From Coptis chinensis (Eukaryota > Streptophyta > Magnoliopsida > Ranunculales > Ranunculaceae), in NCBI GenBank assembly GCA_015680905.1, contig CM027378.1, forward strand, positions 108,335,501 to 108,399,500: a DNA stretch of 64,000 nucleotides, read 5' to 3'. Of this stretch, positions 11,419 to 24,365 are shown one piece after another. The first letter of the stretch is position 1; every line of letters starts with the position of its first letter. The notes below the pieces were generated by a model. The model searched no databases. It was not told the origin of the DNA and worked only from the letters and a program-made list of their open reading frames with translations. The translations under genes and the position numbers were made by a program.

Positions 11419-13761
11419 CTATAATATTGTACAACACTGGTTCGTTTTCTTCGCTTGCTTGTAGAACATCTGTAGAAAACATCCCAAAAAGTAACTTCTC
11501 TGTCCCATGGAGCAAGTGATAAAAAGTAAAAAGTTTCCTACCTCATGAAATTCTTGACTACAAAGTGAATTTTCCCCGTGAAAATTTTTGTTTGTCAAAC
11601 ACACCCCAACAAAATATTTCATGCTCAAGACATTATGCAAGGGAAAGGAAAATTGCAGTCCAAAGTTCATTTGCACATAGTATTTTCTTGTGGGCAGTGA
11701 AGATCTCTTACACAAACATGCTTTGCTATCTGTATAAGTATAACCCATCAAGCTAAGGTATGATTTTCTTGTGGGCAAAATATGTGCTTGTGGGCAGTGA
11801 AGATCTCTTACAACAAACATGCTTTACTATCTGTACAAGTATAACCTAACAAGCTAAGGTATGATTGATATGAGAAAAACAAAGCATTTCACTGAAAGCT
11901 TGTGATCGTGTACCTGTGATGATGCACTCAGATCTGAACTCTTCTCAACCAAACTATCCAGCTTCTCACCTCGTGCAAGCACACTATCAATGGTCTTATG
12001 CTGTACAAAGAGGAAGGATCACAAAAAAAACGGAGACGGTACATCAGCATCCTAAATAATTTCCTTTCGCAGGAAAGAGCCAACGTGTAAAACAGAAGGA
12101 TAATTTTCCAAATTGAAGTGAGGGACAAGATTATACAAGGCATGGTTTAATGATGAAACTTCCACGAAGCACTATTGTTAGGACTGGTGAGTTCAACAAA
12201 AGAAAAATGGAAAATTGAGTGTATATATCAAAAAGAAAAAAGAGAGAAACAACATATAGTTTTCAATAAAAATAGTTTATTATTTTTATTTTCATTTTTT
12301 ATTTTTTGGTTCACGGGGGAAAGCATCATCTTTTAAAATCAAATGGCCACAATAACATTTCATAAAATGTAAGGTATGACATGAATATGCTAAAATCCAT
12401 AACATCTGACAAAGGGGGGGAATAACTCAGAGAAATTCCAAGTTTACTGCCCAGAAGGAGAAATCTCATATGATGTTGAAACAAGAGAAGAAGCACAGGA
12501 GATATGATCTTAGTAACGGATCGATCAAGTGAAGCACAAGTTTTTTCAGTAGCATGTGAACAAATTTATGAATTTTAGATTTTTAGTTAGCGTGATATAT
12601 AAGTTTTATGACTGGTAGATCAGCTACCTATATCCAACAAAAAAAAAATGTGATCATCTTTCCACCATAAACAAACAAGTAACGAGTTATGACACCCCAA
12701 ATCCACTCACAACTGAGACAACTAGCACAAATGGATTTAAATGTACAAGGAAAATCTGAATGCAAGCCCCCATTTCGACCCATCAAACAACCTTGTGTTC
12801 CTCACTAACAATATGCTCCACAATATCATAAAATGAATCACCCTACAAAATCAATATCCAGGGGAATAGGACCCGGAGAAGATCAACAGGGTCTCTCTAC
12901 ACAGAAACTGACCACTTTCCAAGTGATATGTAGAATCTTACAAAGAGACAAGATAACACGATGGGTTCCCAAACATAATTAATGAATCTTATTTAAGTGG
13001 AATCCTGAGTAAAGCCAAACATGAACGACAAAAAACAATTACTATACTTACAAGGATAATTTTGGTTTCATCCAAATCCCTCTGGATTTTAAACAACTTG
13101 TCAGCTTCTGCAGGGTCCTGAAGAATGATAATCCGGTCATAAAAGTCTATCCTTGAAAGCTTACTAACACCAAAACATACTTAAAAGCATCTATGAACAA
13201 CACAGTTATATATACCTGAAATTTGGTTAGAGCTTCCTTCAAGTAGGGCCATGGTTGGGAGGCATCGGCCTGTACAGTCCTCCACGATTCACCAAAGCTC
13301 TTCTGATATTCATCTAATACCTGAGCAACAATTAATTGTTTTGTCATATTACCAAAATGCATAATGTTAATCTAACGCAGAATGAGCATTACCTTGTTTA
13401 AAAGAGAAAAAGCGCTTCGAACCGGGTAATGATCATCCATAAAACCCAACGCACAGAGTCCATTCCGGTTATAACAATGCACCTTGTATTCTAATGACAA
13501 AAATTAAATCGTTAATTATTAGATCACATAAAAATAACTATTGAAACCCTAGAAGAAAAATAAATTGGTCAAACCTTCGTGTTCAACAGATTGACGTTGA
13601 CTAGGAGGGGTGCGTTTAGCAACAGTACGACCAACGAAGGTAATAAATTCTTTTGCTGGGTTTTTTTGGAAATATCCAAAGTGGCTTACATCGGTTTCGT
13701 TAGCGAGGATAATTGGATCGGATCCGTCACACTTTAATACCAATATAGCTGTTATCTTCAT
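11419..13761 (-). CDS. YKT61: YKT6-type R-SNARE (longin domain)
   Basis: YKT6 proteins are prenylated R-SNAREs acting in ER-Golgi, vacuolar and autophagic membrane fusion. I read six minus-strand exons: 13575-13761, 13393-13490, 13216-13320, 13052-13117, 11914-12000 and 11419-11469. All are GT-AG with matching phases, giving 197 residues, about the family's usual length. The longin domain comes first, opening MKITAILVLKC, with VGRTVAKRTPP and HYPVRSAFSLLNKVLDEYQ. The SNARE helix follows (DETKIIL, then TIDSVLARGEKLDSLVEKSS), with the zero-layer arginine at about residue 162. The protein ends in CCTIL: a palmitoylatable Cys and a prenylation-type Cys at 193-194, with no transmembrane segment. 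This is an ordinary, apparently intact gene. Intron 5 contains a 79-bp duplication. Confidence 0.95.
11687..11865. repeat. 79-bp duplication in YKT6 intron 5
   Basis: A unit starting CTTGTGGGCAGTGAAGATC and ending CTAAGGTATGATT occurs at 11687-11765 and 11787-11865, in the same orientation with a few differences. It is wholly intronic, so no effect on the protein is expected. Confidence 0.85.
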
Positions 13762-13876
13762 CTCGGTGAGTTTTTATTGGATCGGTAATCAGTTTCGATT
13801 GGAACGATGGAGAGAATAAAAAAGAAAAAAAAAGTATGGCGTGGAAGGAAAGCCTGGTGACTGGGTTTGGTTTTGA

Positions 13877-13884
13877 GTTTTATA
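13877..13884 (-). promoter_or_regulatory. Probable TATA box of YKT6
   Basis: TATAAAAC on the minus strand lies about 116 bp upstream of the start codon. It is a plausible core promoter position; there is no other evidence. Confidence 0.45.
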
Positions 13885-14274
13885 GAGGAGAAAATTTAGA
13901 ATTTAGGAAAGTTTTTGTTGGTTATGTCACTACACGTGTTTTATGTATTTGATTCATCGTAGCCGTTGATTTGGGATTCGTCACTAAGTTATTTGACGAG
14001 GAGTTATTTGATGATGTCATGTTGAAGTTATTTTAGCCCGCCCCGACCATGGGCTGAACCGCTTAAGCCTCCACAATTTTGAGGGTCGGGCCTCGTGTTT
14101 AAGGGCCCTTAGTGGTAGTTTTTTTAAATAAATATACATGTATGTTTTTTTTTATTGGCAAGCATGTTTTAAATGAGATCAGTAACTCTTTGATGATGGT
14201 AGGATTCGAGCTCCAGATTTTAGAGGTAAAAAACTCAAAATTAGTTCCAATGGAGGCGTTGAAGTTGGAGGTGC

Positions 14275-15554
14275 TAGGGGTGGGAATTTGGCCCTAACGA
14301 CCCTAATCCGGCCCTGACCGACCCGACCCTAAGCCCTATAAAGCCCTCACAACTAAAGCCCTCACAGAGTTTAGGGCCGGCCCGGCCCTAATGCCTTCTA
14401 GGGCAGGGCTAGGGCTAAGATTCTAAAACATAGGCCCTAACCCTAATTGACCCTCATTAGCCTGACCCTAACCAAGCCCTAACCGCCTGTTTTCACTTTT
14501 TCACTATAAATACACATACCATAATTGTCCAACTCTTTGTTAAATATTTTCAATTAAAATAACATGGTCCTTGTAATTTATCACTTACACCCAAGGGTAC
14601 TTCCAATAACTTGTCTTTATATAACAAAAATTTGTCAACTTAATGTACCACGAAGAACAATGAGTACTAAATTTAATAAAAAATAAGACTTTATTTCTTT
14701 GATCATCAAGTCAAAGTCCATAACTTATTATTCTCAATTTCTTTTCTCACTTATTTCTTATAAATTATATTTTTATTCACATCCAAGTCAAGTCTAAAAC
14801 TAAAGATTTCCTTCTACACCATTAAAGCAAAATACAGAGCATACATTTGTAACATAGAAACCAAAAAACAACTTTTGTCAGAAAAATGACATTTGTAATC
14901 TCAAACCTTTCTCCATCACTTGTTCAAAAGCCAATATTTTCATTTCCATATACAAAGCTTGAATCACTTTTAAATTAGAATAAAGGTAATATTATATTTG
15001 TTTGAATCTATTATAGAAATAATTTATGATATTACAAATAGTTTAACAACTTCCATGACCCTTAACCAAAACTATTATGTTTCTTCTTTATATCTATTAC
15101 TTCTTCCTTTTAAAATGATAATATAATTATTTGTCTATGTATTTCAATTTAAAATATAATTTTTAGTGAGGTTTGAAAGTACAAGGAAGAACACATTCGA
15201 ACTCTCGATGTCTTGATTCATTAGATTGTGGATGTGCATTTTAAATTTTGGACTTATACGAGATTATTATTAGATTGGTTGGACTTTGAGTTTGTAGATT
15301 ATTGTACATTTTTGTAATATAAATGAGTTTTAAACCGATGTAGTAAAAAAAAAAATATATAGGCCGGCCCCTAAAGCCTTTAAAGAGGGCTTAGGGTAGG
15401 GTAAAGAACTTGAGGTTTAGACTTGTGACCGACCCGACCGACCGACCCCTATCTTGCGACTTTTAGGGTTGGGCCGATCGCCCCTAATGTTTGTTTGAAG
15501 GGCTTTAAATGTTTAGGGCCGGACTAGCCCGACCCGGCCCATTGCCCACCCCTA
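14275..15554. mobile_element. Non-autonomous hAT-like element with perfect 8-bp target duplication
   Basis: Ends are inverted TAGGGGTGGGAA and TTGCCCACCCCTA (a base or two differ). The 8-bp sequence GGAGGTGC is duplicated exactly at 14267-14274 and 15555-15562. Both subterminal regions are packed with GGCCCTAA / GCCCGACCC motifs, and the roughly 850-bp core is AT-rich and non-coding. Length is 1,280 bp. It must rely on a transposase encoded elsewhere. Confidence 0.9.
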
Positions 15555-15562
15555 GGAGGTGC

Positions 15563-16341
15563 TAAAGGAATACAGACGGCACAATTTCTGCTATCCGTCC
15601 ATTGGTTGCAAACTTAAGTTGAATATTTTTTGGATAAACGACACAATTTTCGCCGTTCTTCGAAATTTAATATGCGGACGGCAAAAACTGTGTCATCTAT
15701 CTCCCGAAACTTGTTATGGTACCTACTAAACAAAGCCACAAATTTGGTTGGGTTTATCACACCAGCCAATTTTAAGAGCCTTCTAACATCCCCATTATAA
15801 TGACATTTTGGTTTTTCGGGTGCTATATGATATTTAACAGCCTATATAGCACCCATTAGATTTGTTGTTAGACAGCTTTGATATCACATATTTGTGAGCC
15901 TGACCTAACAACACACATATGACATATTTAGTTAATTACCTTTTTACCATCCTAACGTCCTATTTCCCAATATAATATTTTTGATATATATCGTTGGAAA
16001 TATTGGGTTTTGCAACTTTTACTTCTTTTACACATTTTATCAAACAAGTGCTAAATTTATGTTTCAATGAGTATTGAGTTAATTTCGAAGCAAAATAAGA
16101 GAGGAAATTAAAAGTGAGATATCAAAAATGAAGGATGCAAATTGGTTAGCTGTTATTTTAGCTGGTAAATAAGAAGGATTCTGCTACTAATGTACGTTAC
16201 AGAATAAAAATAAGCCTTGTGAAACTGTTGGGATTAATTTGCATGAAAATTATGCGGAAAAAGAAGTGCTTAAGTATATTGTTGAGTATTATAATGACCA
16301 TTCAATTCAATTCATAGCATCCTTGTTCAATTATCTCCACC
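15563..16341. other. Spacer with one open coding-like stretch
   Basis: Mostly featureless. From about 16200 to 16330 (+) a frame reads through a protein-like stretch (HENYAEKEVLKYIVEYYNDH) after TTACAG. I do not recognise the protein, and stops precede it. It may be an exon or transposon remnant. A small inverted motif of ACGGCA type lies at 15570-15690. Confidence 0.3.
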
Positions 16342-16612
16342 CAGGGCCGGCTAAGGAGTAGGCAATCTAGGCAGCCCCCACTGAATAGCCGAATAATTAG
16401 GCCCAATTTGATATTTGTATATAGAGAAAATGTCGTTGGAAAATAATAATAATAAATATGTTGAGGCTCTAATAACATCAAAATCATGATAATGTAGTGG
16501 TGATGACCTTCAATATCCTCGTATCTACAAATGTTTTTTTCACTAGCTTCTCTTGGTTTTTACAAAGGCCAATCTAAGAGCTCACCTAGGGCCCCACAAA
16601 CTCAGAGCCCGC
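16342..16612. mobile_element. MITE-like element truncated by an LTR
   Basis: The left end CAGGGCCGGCT and the right part GGGCCCCACAAACTCAGAGCC resemble the inverted ends of a common plant family starting CAGGGCCGGC. The expected last bases of the right end are missing where the following LTR begins. No target duplication could be confirmed. Confidence 0.45.
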
Positions 16613-18207
16613 TGTAAAACCCCAAACCTTATATATAGTAGTAGAGCTTTTTGTGTTTGGCCCTTGAATAATAACCCAACGCCTTTTCACCCATGACCCA
16701 TTTTGAAAAGAAACAGTTCGTACCTTTTGTTCTTGATTTCGACCTCTCCTCTCTTTTCTCAATATCTTCACAAGAAATGGATTAGGGTTTGTTGTTGGGG
16801 AGAAGAGATAGAATAGGATTTGTTGTGGGGGAGAGATAGAGTAAGGGTTTTTGGCAAATAGTATTTCGGGGAAAATGATTCAAGGACAGTGATTTCGATT
16901 TGGATGGGAAATTGGGGGTTTTACTAAAAATGGAACATGTGACTCTCTATGGAACATAAGAATGTGGAATTTTGGTTAGAGGACAGTTTTAGTTTGGAAG
17001 CTAGCTTGCTTGGGGGAATTTCTTTGCAATTTTAAAGATAAGTGAATCTCCTCTCTTTCTCAATTCTAATTAAGATTCACTATTGATTCGAGTATAAATC
17101 TATGTGTTATATTCTCTTTATTAAGTAAATTGGTGTATTATTGAAGGTGTGTTTGTTCATGTTATTGTCTGCCTGAACAGTTAGGTTAGGTCTGAAAGTT
17201 TGCTTAGTTGAATTGGTATTGGTTGTTGATTTTATGGTTCTGACATCACATTGTTCTGATATGATTTGAATTTTTATTAGTTGTCGGGGATGATTTAAAT
17301 TATTGTTGTTACTTTCTATTGTGTATTACCTCGTTGTCTTTCTATTGACATTCATGAATTACCTTGATTTGTACTGTTGAATGAATTGTTACGTGTACAG
17401 TTTAGATAAGCGTTGTATGATAGTATCGATATGTCGAGTTCTAGTATTAAACTGTCGAGCTCTAAAGGAAGAACTACGTATGGCTTGATACCTGAAAGGG
17501 TACGTAGGCAGCCACCTGGCACATCCGCTTCCGTAGGTAGATACCCACCCGGCAGAGTTCGTTGTTTCCGATGTTTGATCGTTGTTTTATTTCATAATTA
17601 TATATGTTAGAGTGTGCTTAGTGTGATATGTTTAATATTGGGTCCTCACGTATTTTGCTTGGAAAAACTGATATTAAGTGATTCAAGTTTAATGTTGTAC
17701 GTATGTCATTTGGTTACAAATAGACAGATGCAGGAATGGCACTGAGAGTAAGTTTTACTATAACTTAGATATTTAGCGTTATGAGTGTCATTAATTATAG
17801 TCGTGTTTGTGTCTATCCGGTTGCTATATTAGAGATATCTTTATTTGTTTAGCTTGTTTAACCGATATTAGTTTGGTACTCAAGTGATTTGGCACTTGTC
17901 AAGACGCTTTAGTATCTTTCTCTTTTGTATCTCTTTTAGAAAGTTTTATAGTAAGTACTTATTGTTAAGGGCGTAAACCTTTTGATAGTTATGAGACTTA
18001 GATGTATGTATGTTAGTTGCATTGTATAAGTCGTGTATTAGGGTTTTTGTGATGTTTGTATATTTTTAATTTTTTTTTTTTTTTTTTTTTTTTAGCGGTA
18101 AAAAGTATTAATACATTCCAAATCATAATCAAAGTTACAAAATGTTAATCCCCATTTAGCAAGATGCTAAGTTACAAGATTACCCACACCCTAAACATGA
18201 GATACCT

Positions 18208-21200
18208 TCAAGTACTAAATACAATATTATCCCAATCACACACAAAGTCTTGAAATCTTAAGGTCTTCAAATCGGCCACTTCCCTAGACCAATTGTAGAG
18301 TACTTCTTTGATCTCCAACAAGACTTTAAATGCCTCCTTGGTCTTTTGTTCAAATATTCTCCGATTTCTTTCATTCCATAGAACCCAAATAATTGCTCTA
18401 GGAAGGTGTTCCATAATCCACCTTGACTTGGTGATAGAGCATGTTTTATAATATCCCCACCAAGTGCATCCTCAATTCTAGTCGGTGGTGTCCAAGGTTT
18501 GTTGAAGGGCACAAAAAATACCTCCCACATCCTCATAGCAAAGGAACACCGGATGAAGATATGATCCACATCCTCTCCAATCCCTCCACACAAAGAGCAT
18601 TTATTATCAATAATCATTCCTTTAGAAATTAGTTTGTCTACGGGTTTGAACCCTCCTTAGAAACGCCATCCAAGTGAAGAATGCCACCTTAAAAGGAATA
18701 GAAGGCATCCAAATCCTCCTATATGGAAAATCCACTAGAATTTCTTGAGGTTTCAACACTTTTCTCACATGATTCTTGGCGAAAACCCCATACATGGATT
18801 TCACCGTGAAAACTTTGCTTTTATCCCACTTCCAAAGGCCCATCTTCCTCCCCCCAAACTTATCCCCTCTTGATACATAATGCCCAACAAGCTAACGAAA
18901 TAAGGTGCCTCCCAATCATTTAACCTCCTTCTCAAGGTAATTTTCCATTCCATCCCATTCGCGCTCCTTTTAGCATAATCTCCTACCTTGGCATTTTTGT
19001 TCACCACAATACCGTAGATATAAGCATATTGTTCACATAGTGGTCTCTCTCCAATCCATATGTCATGCCAAAAAGATATGGAACTATTCTCACCCGGTAA
19101 AAGAGTTACCCCTTTAGAAAAATTCTCCCACCCTTTCATTATGCTCTTCCATAGTGTGATACCATAAGGCCCCTGAGGTTGCTTTGGTTTCCATTCATTT
19201 TCCCCTTCACCGTATTTATCTACTATTATCCTCCTCCAAAGATGTTCCTTTTCTTCTCCATATCTCCACAACCATTTTGCTAGTAATGCTTCCCCCATGG
19301 CATATATATACTTGCACCCAAGACCCCCTTCTTCCTTACTAAGACAAAGCCTATCCCATCTAACCCAATGAATCTTCCTCTTCTCCTCACTACTTCCCCA
19401 CACAAATCTTCTAAACACCATCTCTAATTGGTCAATCACTCCTTTAGGGATAGGAAAAAGTGAAAGAAAATAATTAGGAATTTGGTTAAGAACGGCATTG
19501 AGTAAGGTGACTCTCCCCCCTTTAGACAAGAATTTAGCTTTCCACCCCGCCAACTTCGCCTCCACCTTCTCACATACTTTGTCCCATATAGGTTTTGACT
19601 TACTTTTTGCCCCCAAGGGAAGTCCCAAGTAAGTTGATGGGAAAGTCTCCACTTCACATCCCAAGACATTAGCAATATTCCCCAAATTATCCACTTCTCC
19701 TATGCCATATATTTTAGACTTTCCCAAATTAATCTTTAGTCCGGACACCATCTCGAACCAGAGAAGAAGATTCTTTAATGCATGAGCTTTCTCCATAGTA
19801 GCACTTATAAAAAACATGGTATCATCGGCAAATTGCAAATGAGACACGGAGATAGCATTCTCTCTTGACGAAGCTTTAAAACCATCTAACACACCATTCT
19901 CCACCAATCTTGAAGTCATCTTGCTTAGAAACTCCGTCACCATGATAAAAAGAAATGGAGATAGCGGATCACCTTGTCGAATTTCCCTTGAACTTTTAAA
20001 GAAGCCTTTTGGAGACCCATTTACAAGAATAGAGAAACGGGAGTTAGAAATGCATATTCGAACCCATCTCCTCCATTTGATCCCAAACCCCATCTTATCC
20101 ATGACATGATCAAGAAAATTCCATGAAACATGGTCATATGCCTTCATCATATCAATTTTGACCACCATTCCTCCACCCCCTTCCTTCGCCTTGGAATCTA
20201 TAATCTCATTTACAATAAGGCAACAATCAAGAATTTGCCTTCCTTCAACAAAAGCGTTTTGAAAATGTGATATAATAGATCCCATTACTCTTTTCAACCT
20301 AGTAGCAAGCACCTTGGTGAGAATCTTGTACATAGACTAATAGACTAATAGGCCGAAAATCTTTGATCCTCTCCGCTCCTTCAATCTTAGGGATAAGTGT
20401 AATGAAAGTATGATTAAGCCGCCAATCCAAATACCCGTCATCTTGAAATTCATTTATCACTCTCATCACATCTTCTTTCACAAAATCCCAACACTTTTTG
20501 AAGAAAAGCAAAGGAAAACCATCGGGCCCCGGGGCCTTGTCTCCAATCAAGTTTTTGATAGCTTCACACACTTCCCCCTCTAGCATTGTTTTCTCCTCCA
20601 AAGATAGGCGTTCAAGATTGACACCTTCCAATCTAGGTCTCCATTTATTAGGTTCTTCATAGAGCTTCTCATAATACCCCACTACATGTGTAGCAATCAC
20701 TTCTTGATCTTCCACTAGATCCCCGTTAATCTCTAACATACCAAGACTATTCCATCTCCTTCTAGCATTGGCGATCTTGTGAAAGTATGACGTATTTCTT
20801 TCTCCATCCTTCACTTCCATCTCCCTTGATCTTTGTCTCCACTTAATCTCCTCCATGCGAAGCGATACATTTAATCTCTCTTTTGTTACTCTTCTTTTTT
20901 CATTTTTCTCCTCCGATAATGCCACTATCTCTTCCTTCCGGTCTAACTCTTTTAATACCTCCAAGTCCTCCTTTATTTTTTGTTCTATGTTCCCAAAACA
21001 CTCCTTGTTCCACACCTTTAATCTTACTTTAAGCTCATTTAACTTTTTCCAAAGTACAAATCCGGCTTTCCCTTCCACCTCAAAATTTTCCCACCATTCT
21101 TTCATTTTGATGATAAGAGTTTCCTCCTCAAACCACATGATTTCAAACTTAAAAGGCTTTGGTCTACTATCCACAACTTCACAATCAAGTAGAATCAGAC

Positions 21201-21881
21201 AATGGTCCGAAATAGGTTTCGAATAGAACTCACCACCAATCTAGGAAACAACTCTTCCCAATCCGGAGATATAAGAAATCTATCAATCCGACTCATAGAG
21301 GGATTATGAGACCCCCGAGACCAAGTAAACCGCTTCCCCATCATTGGGATATCAACTAAACCATTGTTGTGCACAAACAAAGAAAAATTTCTCATGTCCC
21401 TATCCACCTCGTCCTCTCCTTTCCTTTCCCACAAAAATCGAATTGCATTAAAATCACCACCAATGCACCACGGACCTCCAAACCATCCTCTAATCTCCTC
21501 TAATTCCTTCCAAAAACTTTCCTTGCGCCCATAGTCAACCGGGCCATAAACATTTGTCATCAACAACCACTCATCTTTCCCTCTCATTCGGCATCGAAGG
21601 GATAAAGAAAAAACACCTTCCTTCACATCCCCCACCTCATACACTTCCTCATCCCACATTGAAATAATACCTCCGGACCTTCCACTAGCGCTTATAAAAT
21701 GAAATCCTACATCTCCCAACCCCCATAGTTGCCTTGCCTTTGTTACATTAACCTCTCCCCATTTTGACTCTTAAACCCATAACATGTTTGCTTTCCATCT
21801 TCGTCTCATCCTTCTCACCCATCTTCTCTTCTCAACACTCCCCACCCCCCGTAGGTTCCATGAAAGGACTTTTGGCTCCAT
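18208..21881 (-). pseudogene. LINE ORF2 (endonuclease, reverse transcriptase, zf-RVT), broken
   Basis: ORF2 starts at ATG 21881 with the endonuclease opening VLSWNLRGVG. An in-frame TAA at 21773-21771 sits just before the conserved ESK, probably a former CAA. The endonuclease continues (GGIISMW, GGDFNAI, SRIDRFL). Frameshifts follow near 21225, 20335, 18850, 18635 and 18420. The RT domain has KAPGPDGF, FRPISL, KIDMMKAYDHVSW, the catalytic LQFADDTMFF and STYLGLPLG. The zf-RVT shows CSLCGGIGEDVDHIFIRCSF. There is no RNase H domain before the terminal stop at 18208. The frameshift near 20335 sits beside the 8-bp duplication ATTAGTCT-ATTAGTCT. Confidence 0.9.
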
Positions 21882-23826
21882 TAAAAAATATTGTCCTCCC
21901 CATTGTCACTAATATTCTCCTCCTCCGAATCCTCAAAGTTGATATGCTCCTCCTCCGAGTCATCGGAGTAGGATACTCCTTCACCTACACCATCATCTCT
22001 TACCATTGGATCCTTACTTCTATTATCTCCCACTATTTCGTTAAAAAATTTTCTAATTTTATCCCGGTTACCCTCCGCTTGTGACCCCCATTGCTCCCCG
22101 AAATTGAGAACGTTAGCAAACTCCTCACCTTCATTGACTACCCCCTCAACGGTATAATCAGTTTGCACCTTTTCCATTATAACCCCCACAACGCCTTTAT
22201 GAGTTTCAACATTCCTTTCGACTTCCCACTTAAATTTTCTTTGAAACAGTGTTCTGATTGCTCTCCAATAAGGTTTAACTCATTCCCCCTACCTGTTGTT
22301 GTCTTAGCGACACCAACTTCTGCCTGAGCATTCACTGCCAAAACCCCCGACGCATCTGCCGAACTTCTCCTTTCATCCGCCACTATATCCTTTTGAATTA
22401 TTTCGGCTTGTGTAGATGTAATAAGGGAAATCGGTGCATTTGTGGCACAAACAACCTGGTTTTGTTCTGTTCTTGTGGCTTCTTCTTGTTCTAGTCTACC
22501 GATATCACTATAGATTTGTTTCCTATGATTAATTCTTTCGCTCCTCCTGTAGAATCCGTTGTGTCTTTCTTTTTGAACTTGGGCTTTTTTCAGAAGTTTA
22601 TCCAATTTATCCATTACACACTCTTCTATCGGGCCTGGTCCAATGGAATTAGGGACCCAAGATGTTCCTTCTTCTGAAATACTGGAAGTAGTGTTGGGCG
22701 TGGGCTGCCCAAGTGCATTAGTGGGCATTAAGAACAGATTCTCTAGGACAATTGGGCCCCCAGTCACTGGGCTTTCTGGTGCCAACACATTATTACCCAC
22801 TTGGGGCTCACTAGGAGAACAGACTACACGTGACTGAACCCCCACCACAGAATTTGCAGAATTTGAATTAAAGTTGTTGCCACTTGGTGACACCTCCTGT
22901 AGGCCCACTTCACTGCTTCTCTCAGCAAGGCAACCCAACACACCCATTGAATATCCTCCACGTGTATTTCTGGAGGCCACCACATCATCATCCCTCCTTC
23001 TCCGACTCTGGTTCTCCTCTCTGCAACTGGTCCACACCATTTTCACCCACACCCCCTCCTCCCTAAATTCTATACTTTTTTCTCGTGAACCCCCACTACT
23101 ACCCTCCCTCTTCACCACCTCTTTAAAAACCTCCATCTTCTCTCCCAAACCCTTCCAATTCTTTTCTGAATTCTCCATTCTCACCTCCACTGTCACAATT
23201 TTTGTTTCTTCTTCCCCACTCTCACTCTTTCCAGCTACCTCCTCCCTCGATTTACTACTTTCAGTGTTACCCCCACCATCCCCACTTCTTCTCCCCTCCA
23301 CCAAGGCTTGTAGGTATGTTGACCTTTCTCTTATACCCCCACCTCTTATCTCACTCCCCAACCCTTCACCCCTCCTCTCACCACCAGATCTCATAGTGGA
23401 AACTATGATTGGTGCGGACATCCCTCGGGATTCTTCGGCAAATCGTTTCAATGCAGATGCCCATCTAACCCATCCTCCTCCATCTTTTTCTTCTGGAACA
23501 CATATAAACACCGTGTCGTCCCCTTTGCTCGAAAGTTAGGAATGATGGTCATTTGCACATATCTCCCATTGTTATTAGAGAATGACTAGATTCACGACAA
23601 ACCGCGGAATCCCTTCTTCGTTGTCTAAAATCTCCCTTGGCTCCACTTCTTTGAAAGATTGAACTTTTTTGGCTACCCATATGGCTGTCTCCTTCGTGAG
23701 GAAACCCCTGCTCCAATGACCTGCTCTCTTCTCTGTTATTCGGATCAAGCTTCGACCTTGCACGCCTGTCCATGTGAAATCAAACAATTTCCTTCCAATA
23801 GTGATTGCCATGATTAAATTAATCAA
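21881..23826 (-). pseudogene. LINE ORF1-like region, broken
   Basis: The start region (IGRKLFDFTWTGVQGRSL, then AIWVAKKVQSFKEVE) and the following FICVPEEKDGGGW match the N-terminal part of plant L1 ORF1-type proteins. A long, low-complexity Ser/Gly/Glu-rich tail follows, then an acidic end (DDSEEEHINFEDSEEE). At least three frame changes (near 23590, 23540 and 22190) interrupt it. Its terminal stop and the ORF2 start overlap as TAATG. No CCHC zinc knuckle was seen. Confidence 0.75.
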
Positions 23827-24365
23827 CTAAAGACACATATGCTCCTAAAACTGTTGAGAACCTGGAAGACTGACTTCACTTCTGAACTCAACTAGTTAGC
23901 TAGTGAGGATTTTACCAGAAGAAGAAGTTCAAACTGTTTAGGTTTTACTTCTGAACATCACAGCTTAAGATGCCGTCTTATCCCTCCCAGCTCTTTCTTT
24001 CACTCCAAAATTGAAACTTATAAGAGAGCTCAGATTAGTAGTTAGTGTCTTCAATTTCAGACAATTGGCAGCAACTCTGTCCACCAGAAATTATTATTTA
24101 AGGATTGGTTACTTGACTTAATTGGCATTGGTCGAGATGGTTAAGTGGCTGGTTCTACGAATCAGTATATCTTTTAGTAGTTGAATTTACGACTGCGGTA
24201 TGAGGTTTTATATTTGGTTTAGATGTATTCTTATTAAATTTTCAGGGTTATGACAGGTTATCATATTTATGAAATGTTGAAAATACAGAGGCGATTGTCG
24301 AAATTTTCCAAAAAAGTCATGTAGTTTTTTAGGTATATAATTGTTTGAGATTTGGGGCGTTACAG

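Larger units (their letters stand above)
18070..24164 (-). mobile_element. Nearly full-length, inactive plant L1-type LINE
   Basis: Minus strand. A 5' leader is followed by an ORF1-like region, endonuclease, reverse transcriptase, zf-RVT, a short 3'UTR and a poly(A) tail (24 T on the plus strand at 18070-18093). Flanks GTATATTTTTAA (18058-18069) and GTATATCTTTTA (24165-24176) match at 10 of 12 positions and may be the target duplication, which would make the element about 6.1 kb. It is inserted inside the Tekay-like LTR. Frameshifts and a stop codon disable both ORFs. Confidence 0.85.
16613..24364 (+). mobile_element. Tekay/Del-like Gypsy LTR, split by a nested LINE
   Basis: The left end TGTAAAACCCCAAACC and the right end GATTTGGGGCGTTACA form the TG...CA inverted ends of chromovirus Tekay/Del LTRs. 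The internal block at about 17490-17560 (GGGTACGTAGGCAGCC, then CACATCCGCTTCCG) is what I recall as a conserved feature of such LTRs. The right part ends with the GTTGAAAAT ... TTTCCAAAA pattern of the family. Without the inserted LINE the LTR is about 1.66 kb. No internal retrotransposon region or second LTR is present, so it looks like a solo LTR. However, the 5-bp flanks (CCCGC and GATTG) do not match, so it may have arisen by recombination between elements. Confidence 0.7.

Noticed and set aside
22874..23539. 221-codon plus-strand ORF
   Set aside because: It is the antisense shadow of the low-complexity tail of LINE ORF1. Its Pro/Ser/Leu composition mirrors that tail.
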